A stretch of DNA of 64,000 bases. It comes from an uncultured Gammaproteobacteria bacterium. GTDB lineage: Bacteria; Pseudomonadota; Gammaproteobacteria; Pseudomonadales; Ketobacteraceae. Shown one piece after another: positions 17,989 to 25,600 of this stretch. The translations under genes and the position numbers were made by a program. Numbering within the stretch: position 1 is the first letter of the stretch; each line of letters opens with the position of its first letter. The notes under the pieces are model-generated. The model was not told the DNA's origin. It saw only the letters and a program-made list of their open reading frames with translations, and ran no database searches. The stretch lies in contig CAJXXT010000001.1 of assembly GCA_913063495.1 (NCBI GenBank), forward strand, positions 1-64,000, read 5' to 3'.

Positions 17989-19005
17989 ATGGAACTGCCT
18001 ATTGACGTTCGTTTAGCACGAACATTTGATACAGCACGCCTAAAATCTGATCTTGAAATTGCACTAAACCACTTCAAAACAGCCTCTCAAAGCGGCCCTT
18101 ACCATGATGGTAGCTGGAAAGGAATATCTCTTCGAAGCATCGATGGTAGCTATAAAAATAGTATTGCATTTGTTGAAGGTGGATTTTATCAAGATACTTT
18201 AGTATTGGATTTCTGTCCATATTTCAAAGAAATACTAGATTCCCTACCGTTCAGCATTAATATTGCTCGATTACTTTTTTTACCCCCAGACAAGAAGATT
18301 GGCGAACACCATGACAGTGCATTTAGCTGGAAAAAGGGTTTAGTAAGATTACATATCCCTATCATTACTCATGAAGATGTTGTCATGAATATCTCAGGCA
18401 AACGTTGCCAGTGGAAGGAAGGTGAGTTTTGGTTTGGTGATTTCCATCAGCCGCATAACTTGCATAACCAAAGTGACATCACCCGAGTTCATCTAGTGAT
18501 GGACTGCATGGTAGACGATGCTCTGCTAGAATTATTCCCCAAAGAAATCATCGATCAGATAGAAAAAAACACACCCATTACCAAACATAAAAAGCCCATT
18601 CAATTGAACAAAGATGCGTGGGATAGTTTTGGTGGGTACTTTAAATTACCAAAAAATCTTGCCCCTATCCCGTTGTATGGAAAAATAACCACATCTAACG
18701 AAACCCTATCGGTAAATATTTTTGGTTCCCCACTACCATTAGGTTTTTTGCCCATTTCCGAGAACCGCTTTAAATACATGGACAATGAACTGGTATTTAG
18801 TAAGTCCAGTGATGGCGAGGAAACAATAACGCTAAAGAACGGGAAGTTAGACAAAGAAACCATAATCCTACTCAAAAGCTCATTAAGTGTTTTCGAGAAA
18901 CCTTATGTTTTTTTCCAAAAACTAGCACTAAGCACGCTTACCGGGTTGGCATTTAATGTCATGAGGCTCATCCAAATGTGGAAGCGCGTAACCAGATCTG
19001 TATAA
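17989..19005 (+). CDS. Aspartyl/asparaginyl beta-hydroxylase-fold protein
   Basis: A 338-residue protein. Residues about 90-175 form the Asp/Asn hydroxylase (cupin, Fe(II)/2-oxoglutarate) core: IGEHHDSAF near 103-111 gives the H-x-D pair, GEFWFGDFHQPHNLHNQ provides the conserved His region, and RVHLVMD near 166 the 2-oxoglutarate-binding Arg. The C-terminal about 150 residues are not recognisable and end in a basic helix. Known members hydroxylate protein side chains or other substrates; here none is evident. AAGGA lies about 8 bp before the ATG. Neighbours are a sulfatase-fold enzyme and an SGNH hydrolase, both surface-type enzymes, so a role in envelope polymer modification is possible. Confidence 0.78.
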   Translation: MELPIDVRLARTFDTARLKSDLEIALNHFKTASQSGPYHDGSWKGISLRSIDGSYKNSIAFVEGGFYQDTLVLDFCPYFKEILDSLPFSINIARLLFLPPDKKIGEHHDSAFSWKKGLVRLHIPIITHEDVVMNISGKRCQWKEGEFWFGDFHQPHNLHNQSDITRVHLVMDCMVDDALLELFPKEIIDQIEKNTPITKHKKPIQLNKDAWDSFGGYFKLPKNLAPIPLYGKITTSNETLSVNIFGSPLPLGFLPISENRFKYMDNELVFSKSSDGEETITLKNGKLDKETIILLKSSLSVFEKPYVFFQKLALSTLTGLAFNVMRLIQMWKRVTRSV

Positions 19006-19087
19006 ATAAACCCAGAAATGATCATCGCTCGATAGCCATAATGGAAACACAACCGTAAAGTAGATACTTTTAACAGAGTAGCTACTT

Positions 19088-19816
19088 TCATCCGCCAACC
19101 GAACCATTTCTAGACAGTAAAAGCACCTTGTCTTTCATCTCATTGCCCCAGGCATCATACCCTCGTTTATTAAGATGAAGGCCATCAAACTGCAACAAAG
19201 CACTGTCAGCTAAACCATCATCTTCTAGCAGTACCTCATTAACATCCAAATATGCAACATTGTTCCTTGATAACGAATACGTCTTCATCCGTTCATTTAG
19301 TTGCGAGAACTTATTGTTATTACTAACATCTCTGATTGGCCTTAGTGCAATTAACGCAACTGAAACATGGGGCATTCCATCCAATAACCCTTCAACCAAA
19401 TCCACATATTCTTCTGCAATAACCGGTACAGTTGCATCCCTATACAAGATATCGTTTGTCCCTAAATATAGACATAAAACAGCAGGCCTGTGCTTCAAGA
19501 TTAGATCATCTTTATAGTATTCAACATCGCCAATTTTTGCCCCACCAAATCCTTTTTTTACAACGACCCTGCCAACAAAAAAAGTATCCAGGTTATAAAA
19601 GAAACGGATACTTGAACTGCCAACAAAAAGCAATATCCCTGCATCTAAACTCCCCTCCACCTCATTATCAACGAGCTTCTGGATACGCGCCTCCCACACC
19701 ATTGGATCGTCAGAAAGAATTCTATATGACGACACAAGCCACAACGAAAGCACGTAGAGAAATAACGATAGAAATACAAAAGCGAAAAGGTATGCTATCC
19801 GTTTTTTATATGCCAT
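19088..19816 (-). CDS. Membrane-anchored SGNH/GDSL hydrolase
   Basis: A 242-residue protein with an N-terminal transmembrane anchor (residues 7-29) and an SGNH hydrolase domain. Block I is VGSSSIRFF with the nucleophile Ser near 67, block III is LGTND at 118-122, and block V is DGLHLN near the C terminus, providing Asp and His. Such enzymes deacetylate or de-esterify glycans and lipids outside the membrane. The frame is open to 19903; I chose the ATG at 19816 because the anchor then starts at residue 7 and AAAGGA lies upstream, though spaced rather far (about 11 bp). A 29-bp stretch of the gene (19192-19220) is repeated exactly in the orphan cassette at 47.6 kb. Confidence 0.8.
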   Translation of the reverse strand: MAYKKRIAYLFAFVFLSLFLYVLSLWLVSSYRILSDDPMVWEARIQKLVDNEVEGSLDAGILLFVGSSSIRFFYNLDTFFVGRVVVKKGFGGAKIGDVEYYKDDLILKHRPAVLCLYLGTNDILYRDATVPVIAEEYVDLVEGLLDGMPHVSVALIALRPIRDVSNNNKFSQLNERMKTYSLSRNNVAYLDVNEVLLEDDGLADSALLQFDGLHLNKRGYDAWGNEMKDKVLLLSRNGSVGG

Positions 19817-19903
19817 TGCAAATAATAGTCCTTTAAAACGCAACTCAGCTTTGATTCTCGAAACGATTTTCAGTTTATCTGTCCAAAGAATAAATTCAAC
19901 CAT

Positions 19904-20186
19904 TAATTCGCGATCTCAAACACTGCAATTTTTCTATTTCCAGCCGTACAGAGTGCCGTTTTTCAACCAACCTCCCATCATAACCACCACCCTGGTTTAT
20001 AACGCTAATCTGGGAAACCGGGTTTCCCCAGAAAACAAATCCCTTCAAAACACCCTCAGTAGCTAACTCACTTAGTGATTAATATCATATTCAGCGTTTT
20101 TACTCCTTATTTTGGCTGTAGTTATGACCACTTTTTGGTAAGGATTATGATTTGATTTGGGAAAAGGTATAATTTTAAAGTGGGAA
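19904..20186. other. Gene-free stretch with a GGGAAACC palindrome
   Basis: No coding sequence with a credible start or motif is visible. GGGAAACC (20012-20019) and GGTTTCCC (20021-20028) form a near-perfect palindrome around one base. The related sequence TGGGAAACCCG recurs at 20181-20191. This looks like decayed junction DNA at the distal edge of the toxin island. Confidence 0.4.
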
Positions 20187-20245
20187 ACCCGTTTTTGCGT
20201 TCGATCATAGCGTGGTAATTATGCTGATTTTAGGCAAAAACGGGT
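20187..20245. repeat. 12-bp perfect inverted repeat at the break point of an orphan toxin cassette
   Basis: ACCCGTTTTTGC (20187-20198) and GCAAAAACGGGT (20234-20245) are exact inverted copies separated by 35 bp. Homology between the truncated cassette at 20246-20466 and its sister at 22 kb stops at about the outer edge of the right arm. This could be the scar of a small mobile element or a hairpin-mediated deletion. Confidence 0.55.
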
Positions 20246-20466
20246 GGTGGCTTGCTTTATGTTTCCAAGAGCTAAGGAGCGTCAGCAGAAGCAATTTGCT
20301 CATTGTTCTCGCTTCGTATAAACGGCAATGACTCACCATCTGGCGCGACGAAAGCCGAAGGCAAACCAAATGCCCAGCCTTGATCAGGCATCCAACTACG
20401 CCCCGTTACTCGCTCTCGCGGCCCCAAACCATAGGACACTGTTTCATTGGGACTCCCGTTTGTACT
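20246..20466 (-). pseudogene. Orphan toxin tip 2, truncated (STNG junction plus pretoxin segment)
   Basis: Reading the minus strand from 20466, STNG is followed by an open segment containing RSWMPDQGWAFGLPSAF and LPFIRSENNEQ, ending at a TAG at 20272-20274. It is homologous at DNA and protein level to the start of orphan tip 1 (SWTPDQGSAFGLPGAF ... LPFIRSEYNEH). Relative to that copy one base is missing just before the TAG, and homology ends altogether near 20246. No start codon precedes STNG (an in-frame TGA lies three codons upstream). It is a remnant of a displaced C-terminal toxin cassette with its toxin domain deleted. Confidence 0.75.
20455..20466 (-). repeat. STNG junction repeat, copy 1 (orphan tip 2)
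   Basis: AGTACAAACGGG on the minus strand. The 11-bp core AGTACAAACGG occurs six times in the window, always at the head of a toxin tip and in the same orientation. Confidence 0.85.
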
Positions 20467-20518
20467 GATCAGTCAATTTACTACTTGTACATAACACCCA
20501 TTCAATTGCCACTTCTCA

Positions 20519-20935
20519 CTACTTGCCACTATTCTCTATGCGTAACTGATAGACAACATCCATATCATCTGTTATTTGATATTTCCTCACATCAACTGGA
20601 GTAAACTTTTGCGAAAAAAGCTCATCCCACAACCATAGATAAAATAACTTCGCACTTTTTTTTGGTGGCTCAAAAGATAATTGCTTCCAGTCAAATAATT
20701 CCGCTAACGGTGCATCATTGACAGTTAAAGCATACTGTAATGTTTCCCTAATAACTGTCCGGCTTTTATTATCGAATCTATTGAAGTAAGGGGTAAGTAC
20801 TTCCCTAATGATTGCCCTCACTTCCATTTCATCGTTACCATCAAGCTTATTTAGCCTTTCATCTAATTCTTCATCTTGAGGAGCGCTGAGCACCCCTAAA
20901 ATTGCACCTAGTACTTCATAATTAATAGAGATCAT
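20519..20935 (-). CDS. Putative immunity protein of orphan tip 1
   Basis: A 138-residue acidic, mainly helical protein with no recognised family. It has no signal peptide or membrane segment, so it should act in the cytosol. It begins 9 bp after the stop of the orphan toxin tip at 20945-22000, the standard position of an immunity gene in polymorphic toxin loci, and it is followed by the truncated orphan tip 2. Immunity function is inferred entirely from position and size. The pair may still be expressible, although the toxin's junction segment is frameshifted. Confidence 0.6.
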   Translation of the reverse strand: MISINYEVLGAILGVLSAPQDEELDERLNKLDGNDEMEVRAIIREVLTPYFNRFDNKSRTVIRETLQYALTVNDAPLAELFDWKQLSFEPPKKSAKLFYLWLWDELFSQKFTPVDVRKYQITDDMDVVYQLRIENSGK

Positions 20936-20944
20936 GTTACTGCC

Positions 20945-22000
20945 TTAGCGTATTTCAGGAAAGGCAGTATAGGGCCTTCCTGTACTCGGATTAAAATTAA
21001 CAACCGCGGTATGTGTCTGCCTATAATCTATGCCACCTTTCAAATATCCTTCACCTATAACTCTATCCATTTTGATGGTGACGCTCGTCTGACCAGTTTG
21101 ATCATACACTACCTGCGCACGCTTAATCGCCACTTCTTGATCAACATACGAATTAAACCTTGACGAGTTTTTCAAAATGGGATCGCCACGCTTATTATAA
21201 GATATGTTGTTCGCAGGACTAAGGCCCGTCTCAGCACGTATCTTTTGTTGGCTTAAGGTTGTCTGCGGGCCATGGTCGTTTAGTTGATGAGCTCCACTCT
21301 CTAATGACTGCATTTGAGTAAGACGATACTTCGCTGCTTTTTCATCTGCTGGTAGATTTGCAGGATCGAAGCGAGTTAATGGTTTGTTCGTAACAACAGC
21401 CTTGTTGTTACGAACCACCTTAACATGCCCCAAGGCTCCAAAGGTTGCTTTTGGAAATTCCAATCTATAGGGCAATTCCAGCTCACCAATTCTATTGATA
21501 AACTTAGTAGAGCCCATCAGTCTCGTCATTGGGCCAGTCGCAAGATCTGAGGCAATTGCAGTTTTCTGAGCATCAGACAAATTGGTCCAAGAGGCTACAG
21601 CTTCGTCTCCAATATATTGAGCTGTGCGCTCATCCTGGAATATATACCCAAATTCTTCAGAATAATTATTATAGGTATCTATTGCAGACATTATGGATGA
21701 AGGTAAATCGATTAGCCCCTCTACTGCACCAACAATGCTTGCTCCCATTTCATAAAAATTAATTCCTATTTTTTCAAACGTATCAGAATTTGCATACGCT
21801 ATATTTTTATGAAGATTTTCCGAGCCAAGATCCAGGCTATTTTGAACAGAAGTGATTTTAAACTGGCGTAACATCGAATCCGCTCGATATAGCGCCTCCG
21901 CCGAATCTGCATAACCTGTTGCTTGGTCTATATTCCCAAGAGCTAAGTGGCCTTCAGCAGATGCCTTATGCTCATTATATTCACTTCGTATGAACGGCAA
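20945..22000 (-). CDS. Orphan toxin tip 1: C-terminal polymorphic toxin module (probable nuclease-type)
   Basis: A 351-residue module without its own good start (the first codon is a TTG within LPFIRSEYNEH). Residues 1-140 are helical pretoxin sequence including a hydrophobic stretch (GASIVGAVEGLIDLPSSI). The last about 140 residues look like a small polymorphic toxin domain, with LNDHGPQTTLSQQKIRAETG, GEGYLKGG and the ending HTAVVNFNPSTGRPYTAFPE. The N-P-x-T-G...T-x-F-P ending with an upstream His recalls toxin RNases of the BECR/EndoU-like groups; this is unverified. Upstream, the STNG junction and SWTPDQG segment are in a different frame because 2 nt are missing near 21999-22010 relative to orphan tip 2. 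A gene for a putative immunity protein follows. Confidence 0.65.
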   Translation of the reverse strand: MPFIRSEYNEHKASAEGHLALGNIDQATGYADSAEALYRADSMLRQFKITSVQNSLDLGSENLHKNIAYANSDTFEKIGINFYEMGASIVGAVEGLIDLPSSIMSAIDTYNNYSEEFGYIFQDERTAQYIGDEAVASWTNLSDAQKTAIASDLATGPMTRLMGSTKFINRIGELELPYRLEFPKATFGALGHVKVVRNNKAVVTNKPLTRFDPANLPADEKAAKYRLTQMQSLESGAHQLNDHGPQTTLSQQKIRAETGLSPANNISYNKRGDPILKNSSRFNSYVDQEVAIKRAQVVYDQTGQTSVTIKMDRVIGEGYLKGGIDYRQTHTAVVNFNPSTGRPYTAFPEIR

Positions 22001-22124
22001 ACCCTCCTTCTGGCGTAGTGAATGCCCCTGGCAAACCGAATGCTGACCCTTGATCAGGTGTCCAACTATTTCCTACCACCCGATCCCTCGAGCCCAAAGG
22101 TGTAACAACAGTCCCGTTTGTACT
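22001..22124 (-). pseudogene. Frameshifted junction segment of orphan tip 1
   Basis: The minus strand from 22124 encodes STNG, then RVVGNSWTPDQGSAFGLPGAF and TTPEGG, then runs out of frame (TGA at about 21982). A GTG immediately before STNG could start translation, but would give only a short peptide. Comparison with orphan tip 2 shows two bases missing in the stretch joining TTPEGG to LPFIRSE. Confidence 0.7.
22113..22124 (-). repeat. STNG junction repeat, copy 2 (orphan tip 1)
   Basis: AGTACAAACGGG on the minus strand, starting 10 bp after the terminator stem at 22135-22158. The junction with its terminator is homologous to the unit at 49642-49709. Confidence 0.85.
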
Positions 22125-22129
22125 CACAT

Positions 22130-22160
22130 AAAAACCTCATTAGATTTCTCCAATGAGGCT
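22130..22160 (-). terminator. Intrinsic terminator between gene B immunity gene and orphan tip 1
   Basis: Minus strand: CCTCATT (complement of 22152-22158) pairs with AATGAGG (complement of 22135-22141) across a 10-nt loop and is followed by TTTTT. It would stop transcripts of gene B and its immunity gene before the orphan tip. A G8 run lies 30 bp upstream (22191-22198). Confidence 0.75.
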
Positions 22161-22255
22161 TGCTCAAGTGACTGTCCTAGTCCTTGTTTAGGGGGGGGTA
22201 CCACTGGATGTCTCTAGTGGGGCTTTTCATTACAATGGATACCTAGCTGCTCTTA

Positions 22256-22609
22256 TTATCCAAAACCCATCACTCGCCTAAATATCGCACTTTCTTCAGG
22301 TTCACCATCAAATAAATTCCCCCAAAAACCTGGCACCATAAATTCCTTTGGCCCACTCCTATATGTGCCACTGCTGGTCATCTCAGATACCCACTCACTT
22401 TCAGATTCTGAAATAACCTTGAAAAAGGTTGAATCAAATAACATCGGTTTTTTTGCCGCGTCATCACCAATAATTCTATATAAGTCATTTTTTCCTTTAG
22501 GCTTTTCAATAAATACAACGGAATAAATATCGCCAACGGTCAGCCAATCGTTTTTATCTGCCGATTCCCCAGTTACTTTATCAATTAAACTTACGCACTT
22601 AACTTTCAT
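22256..22609 (-). CDS. Putative immunity protein for giant RHS protein B
   Basis: A 117-residue soluble protein of unknown family, starting 10 bp after the stop of the giant gene. The frame opens further upstream (22642), but the ATG at 22609 has AGGAATAGAGA before it and avoids overlap. Visible features are a beta-rich N half (MKVKCVSLIDKVTG, DIYSVVFIEKPKG) and an aromatic C-terminal end (GFWGNLFDGEPEES). Position and size are those of a cognate immunity protein for the tip encoded at 22620-23849; no family motif confirms it. Confidence 0.65.
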   Translation of the reverse strand: MKVKCVSLIDKVTGESADKNDWLTVGDIYSVVFIEKPKGKNDLYRIIGDDAAKKPMLFDSTFFKVISESESEWVSEMTSSGTYRSGPKEFMVPGFWGNLFDGEPEESAIFRRVMGFG

Positions 22610-22619
22610 TTCTCTATTC

Positions 22620-25600
22620 CTAGAATGATCGAGGTTTACCATCTAATGTATGGCCTTGCTTCTTAGGATGCAATCCTTCATCTATCCGCCACTCTCTCAG
22701 AGGCTGCCCCCAGTCTCCATCATGATTTAATACCGATTTATAGTCGGACCCAAACTCGTTCAAACCCAACTTTTCATTTCGATAAAAGTGTACTTGGAAA
22801 GGGCCTGACGGACTATTAAAAGATGGGGTAGAGTATTTTGCCCAATCATCAAGATTGCCTCCAAGGCTTGGAAGGTATTCCCTTAAATATGGATTACCAA
22901 TATCCTCACCACGAATAGCAATAGTTGAACGATCAATAATGTCATTAGACAAAGACCCTGTATTATCAAAAATTGAACTCGCTTCGTCAAAACGTAAATC
23001 TTGACTCAGTTTGTACGTAAAAGGACTTCTAAATCTTGTAGGATCAATCCCCATATGAAGCGTAGATCCACCGGTGAAATCATAAGGAAATTGCACATCA
23101 AGATTCTTTAAATTGCTAAATGTAGGAAGCTCTAGGCTATTAACACTTCTCCCCAAAGAACCGAACGCCCCTCTTACTTCGGGCGCAAAGGGTAATGTTA
23201 ATGCCGTTGGTAACGCACTACCAATAGCACCGCCAATAGGCCCAAGCCATTCATACCCAAGATCACCATAACCCGCTTCAAGCGATTTAAAATAGTCTGT
23301 TGCTGGCTTCAGTGCTTCACCCAAATATTGCTGTTGCCCTTGAGTATAAGGATTTGAAGGATTCCAAGAAGCGCTCTCTACGAAACTCTTAGACAGTGTG
23401 CTATCACCTGTTACAAGCCCCTGAATCCCAAGTAACCCGCTATACGCCTGAACACCTGAATTCCAAGCCATCGATGCTACGAACTCTGCCCCCGACGACC
23501 AGTAACTTGGATCAGAAGCCATATCAAGAAAGCTAGGATTCTCTGTGTACTCGAAATTAAATACCGTACCAGCAATCCTATCTCCCAATGATCTTTCAAA
23601 ATCATAAGAATAATTAAGAGGGTCATTTGAACCGAAGACACCCTGCATAGAGCTTGAGAAAGCACTAGCATCATTCAAAGTACCCTCAAGACCAGAAAGC
23701 AAGGATGAACGTTTTTGAAAACCAGTGTGTGCTGGTGATGCTGGCATTGTATCGGTATAAGTAACGCGGCCATCGCCTCTTCCTGAAGGATAACTATAGG
23801 TTCCCTCATCACTTACGCTTGAAGCGACAGCAGGGTTGCCGTTTGTACTATTTTTATCAGGCTCAACCGGTGTACTTGTCACATTATTTACTTGGGATTG
23901 TACAGCACCTCTACCATCAAATACATGCCCTAATAAACCACTAGACCTCTCAGCACCGAATATTCCGTCTCTATTCTTTCCATCCGACAAGCCCGAACCC
24001 ACAATCGAATTACCAATGGCCTGCCCAAAGGCATTTGCCATTATCATTTCACCTGACTGTTGACCGCCTATACCCAGAGTCCTCTTAATTTCTCGAGTAA
24101 GAAGCCCTTGAGCTGTCCCTACTGCTGTAGACTGAATAAAACCTCCAATCCCCGATGTCGCTGAGTTTCCAATGCCGTTTTTAACTACGGAAGCCGCCAC
24201 AGCGCTAGCAGCAACATTACCCCAGCTAAATGTAACTTCATTACCCGCGGCTTTATTGGCTGCATAATCAACAGCGTAGGTTGCCGCTGAGCGAACTAGA
24301 TACTTGGCCGAATTCATTGCAACTTGAGTTGCAGATAATGTTTGATTACCTTTTGCCGCCACCCCTGCCAATGCAGATGAAGTGCTAAGTCCAGCTGTAA
24401 AGGCCCCAGTAACTGCACCGACACCAACATCCCCCCAGGAAAAATCATCTTGAATACCTAAGGCCATGCCAGCCAATTGACCCGCGATACTACCCACAGC
24501 ACCAGCAACAAACCCTGCTGTCATTGCCGCACCAAAGGATGCAGTACCAATAGCCAACCCTCCAGCAAACATGCCAGATGCACCAGCAGCAACAGACATA
24601 CCCGCCGCCGCAGGCCCCATTGCTGCCAACGCAGCTCCGGCTGTAAAGATACTCGCCACAATCACAATAATGATGACCAGTATCTGGGCGGCACTACAAC
24701 CACCACCGCTTTCTTTCGGTGGTGGTGCTAACGGCATTGTTGGTGTTGTATCACCAATAATCTCTGCCGCGTTATACGGCTTAAACGTTTCGCTGGTATT
24801 ATGTATATTAGTGACCTGATTAGGAATAATCAGCGTTTGTCCAGCAGTGAGCGATACCGTTCCTACAAATCCATTGGCATCTGCTATCAAGTACCAAAGT
24901 GATGCGTCACCCCACATCATTAAGGCGACATTATTCAGTGTTTCACCATCTTGCTGAACAACATACGTCCCAGGGGTCGGAGATGGGTAACTTTCATTGA
25001 TCGGGGTGAAGTTGTAATCCAAGTCCGTCGGAGCATCTTCCCCTTTAGTCGCTACGCCTTTACCGTTGCTGTAATAGTAATATTGGATTTTCCCAAGATC
25101 TGCTTCATTTCCCGTATGTGAGTAGCGTTTACGCGCAATTTGTCCCTGACCATTAAGGAATAAATCCCGATCATTCTTATTCTCCTTATGATCTCGAATA
25201 TTGACCACATTACCATTGGCATCGTAGTACTGGCTGAGTGTTCCTGGTAAATACCCTGCAGTTGAACGACTGGCTTCTTTACGAATCAACTTATGACTAT
25301 CAAAAGCACCATAGTAATTATTTATGGTGTCTGTATTACCGTTGTCAGATACCGTTTTCTGCTGACTCAGTTCACCAAAGTGAGTGTATTTCATTTCTAC
25401 GGTGTATTTTGAGGTTAGCTGATGTTCAATCTCACCCTTGTCAGAAACATACCCCCAAAGACTACCCTCTGCTCCCTCTTGCACATCCTCTTGAAGGCTC
25501 ACAGGGTTATAGCTGGCTTGACTAGCCATTTTTCCGTTGCTGTAGTACTCATAAGCCATCAGCTCCGTTGCTGACCCTTGGTTTGGTTCACCGTCAACTG

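Noticed and set aside
20168..20173. TATAAT promoter on the plus strand
   Set aside because: No -35 box at proper distance (TTGATT is only about 10 bp upstream) and no gene follows on that strand.
20187..22260. Integron attC sites or gene-cassette array
   Set aside because: The inverted repeats lack the GTTRRRY/RYYYAAC core sites, and no integrase is in the window. The cassette-like order is better explained by RHS tip exchange.
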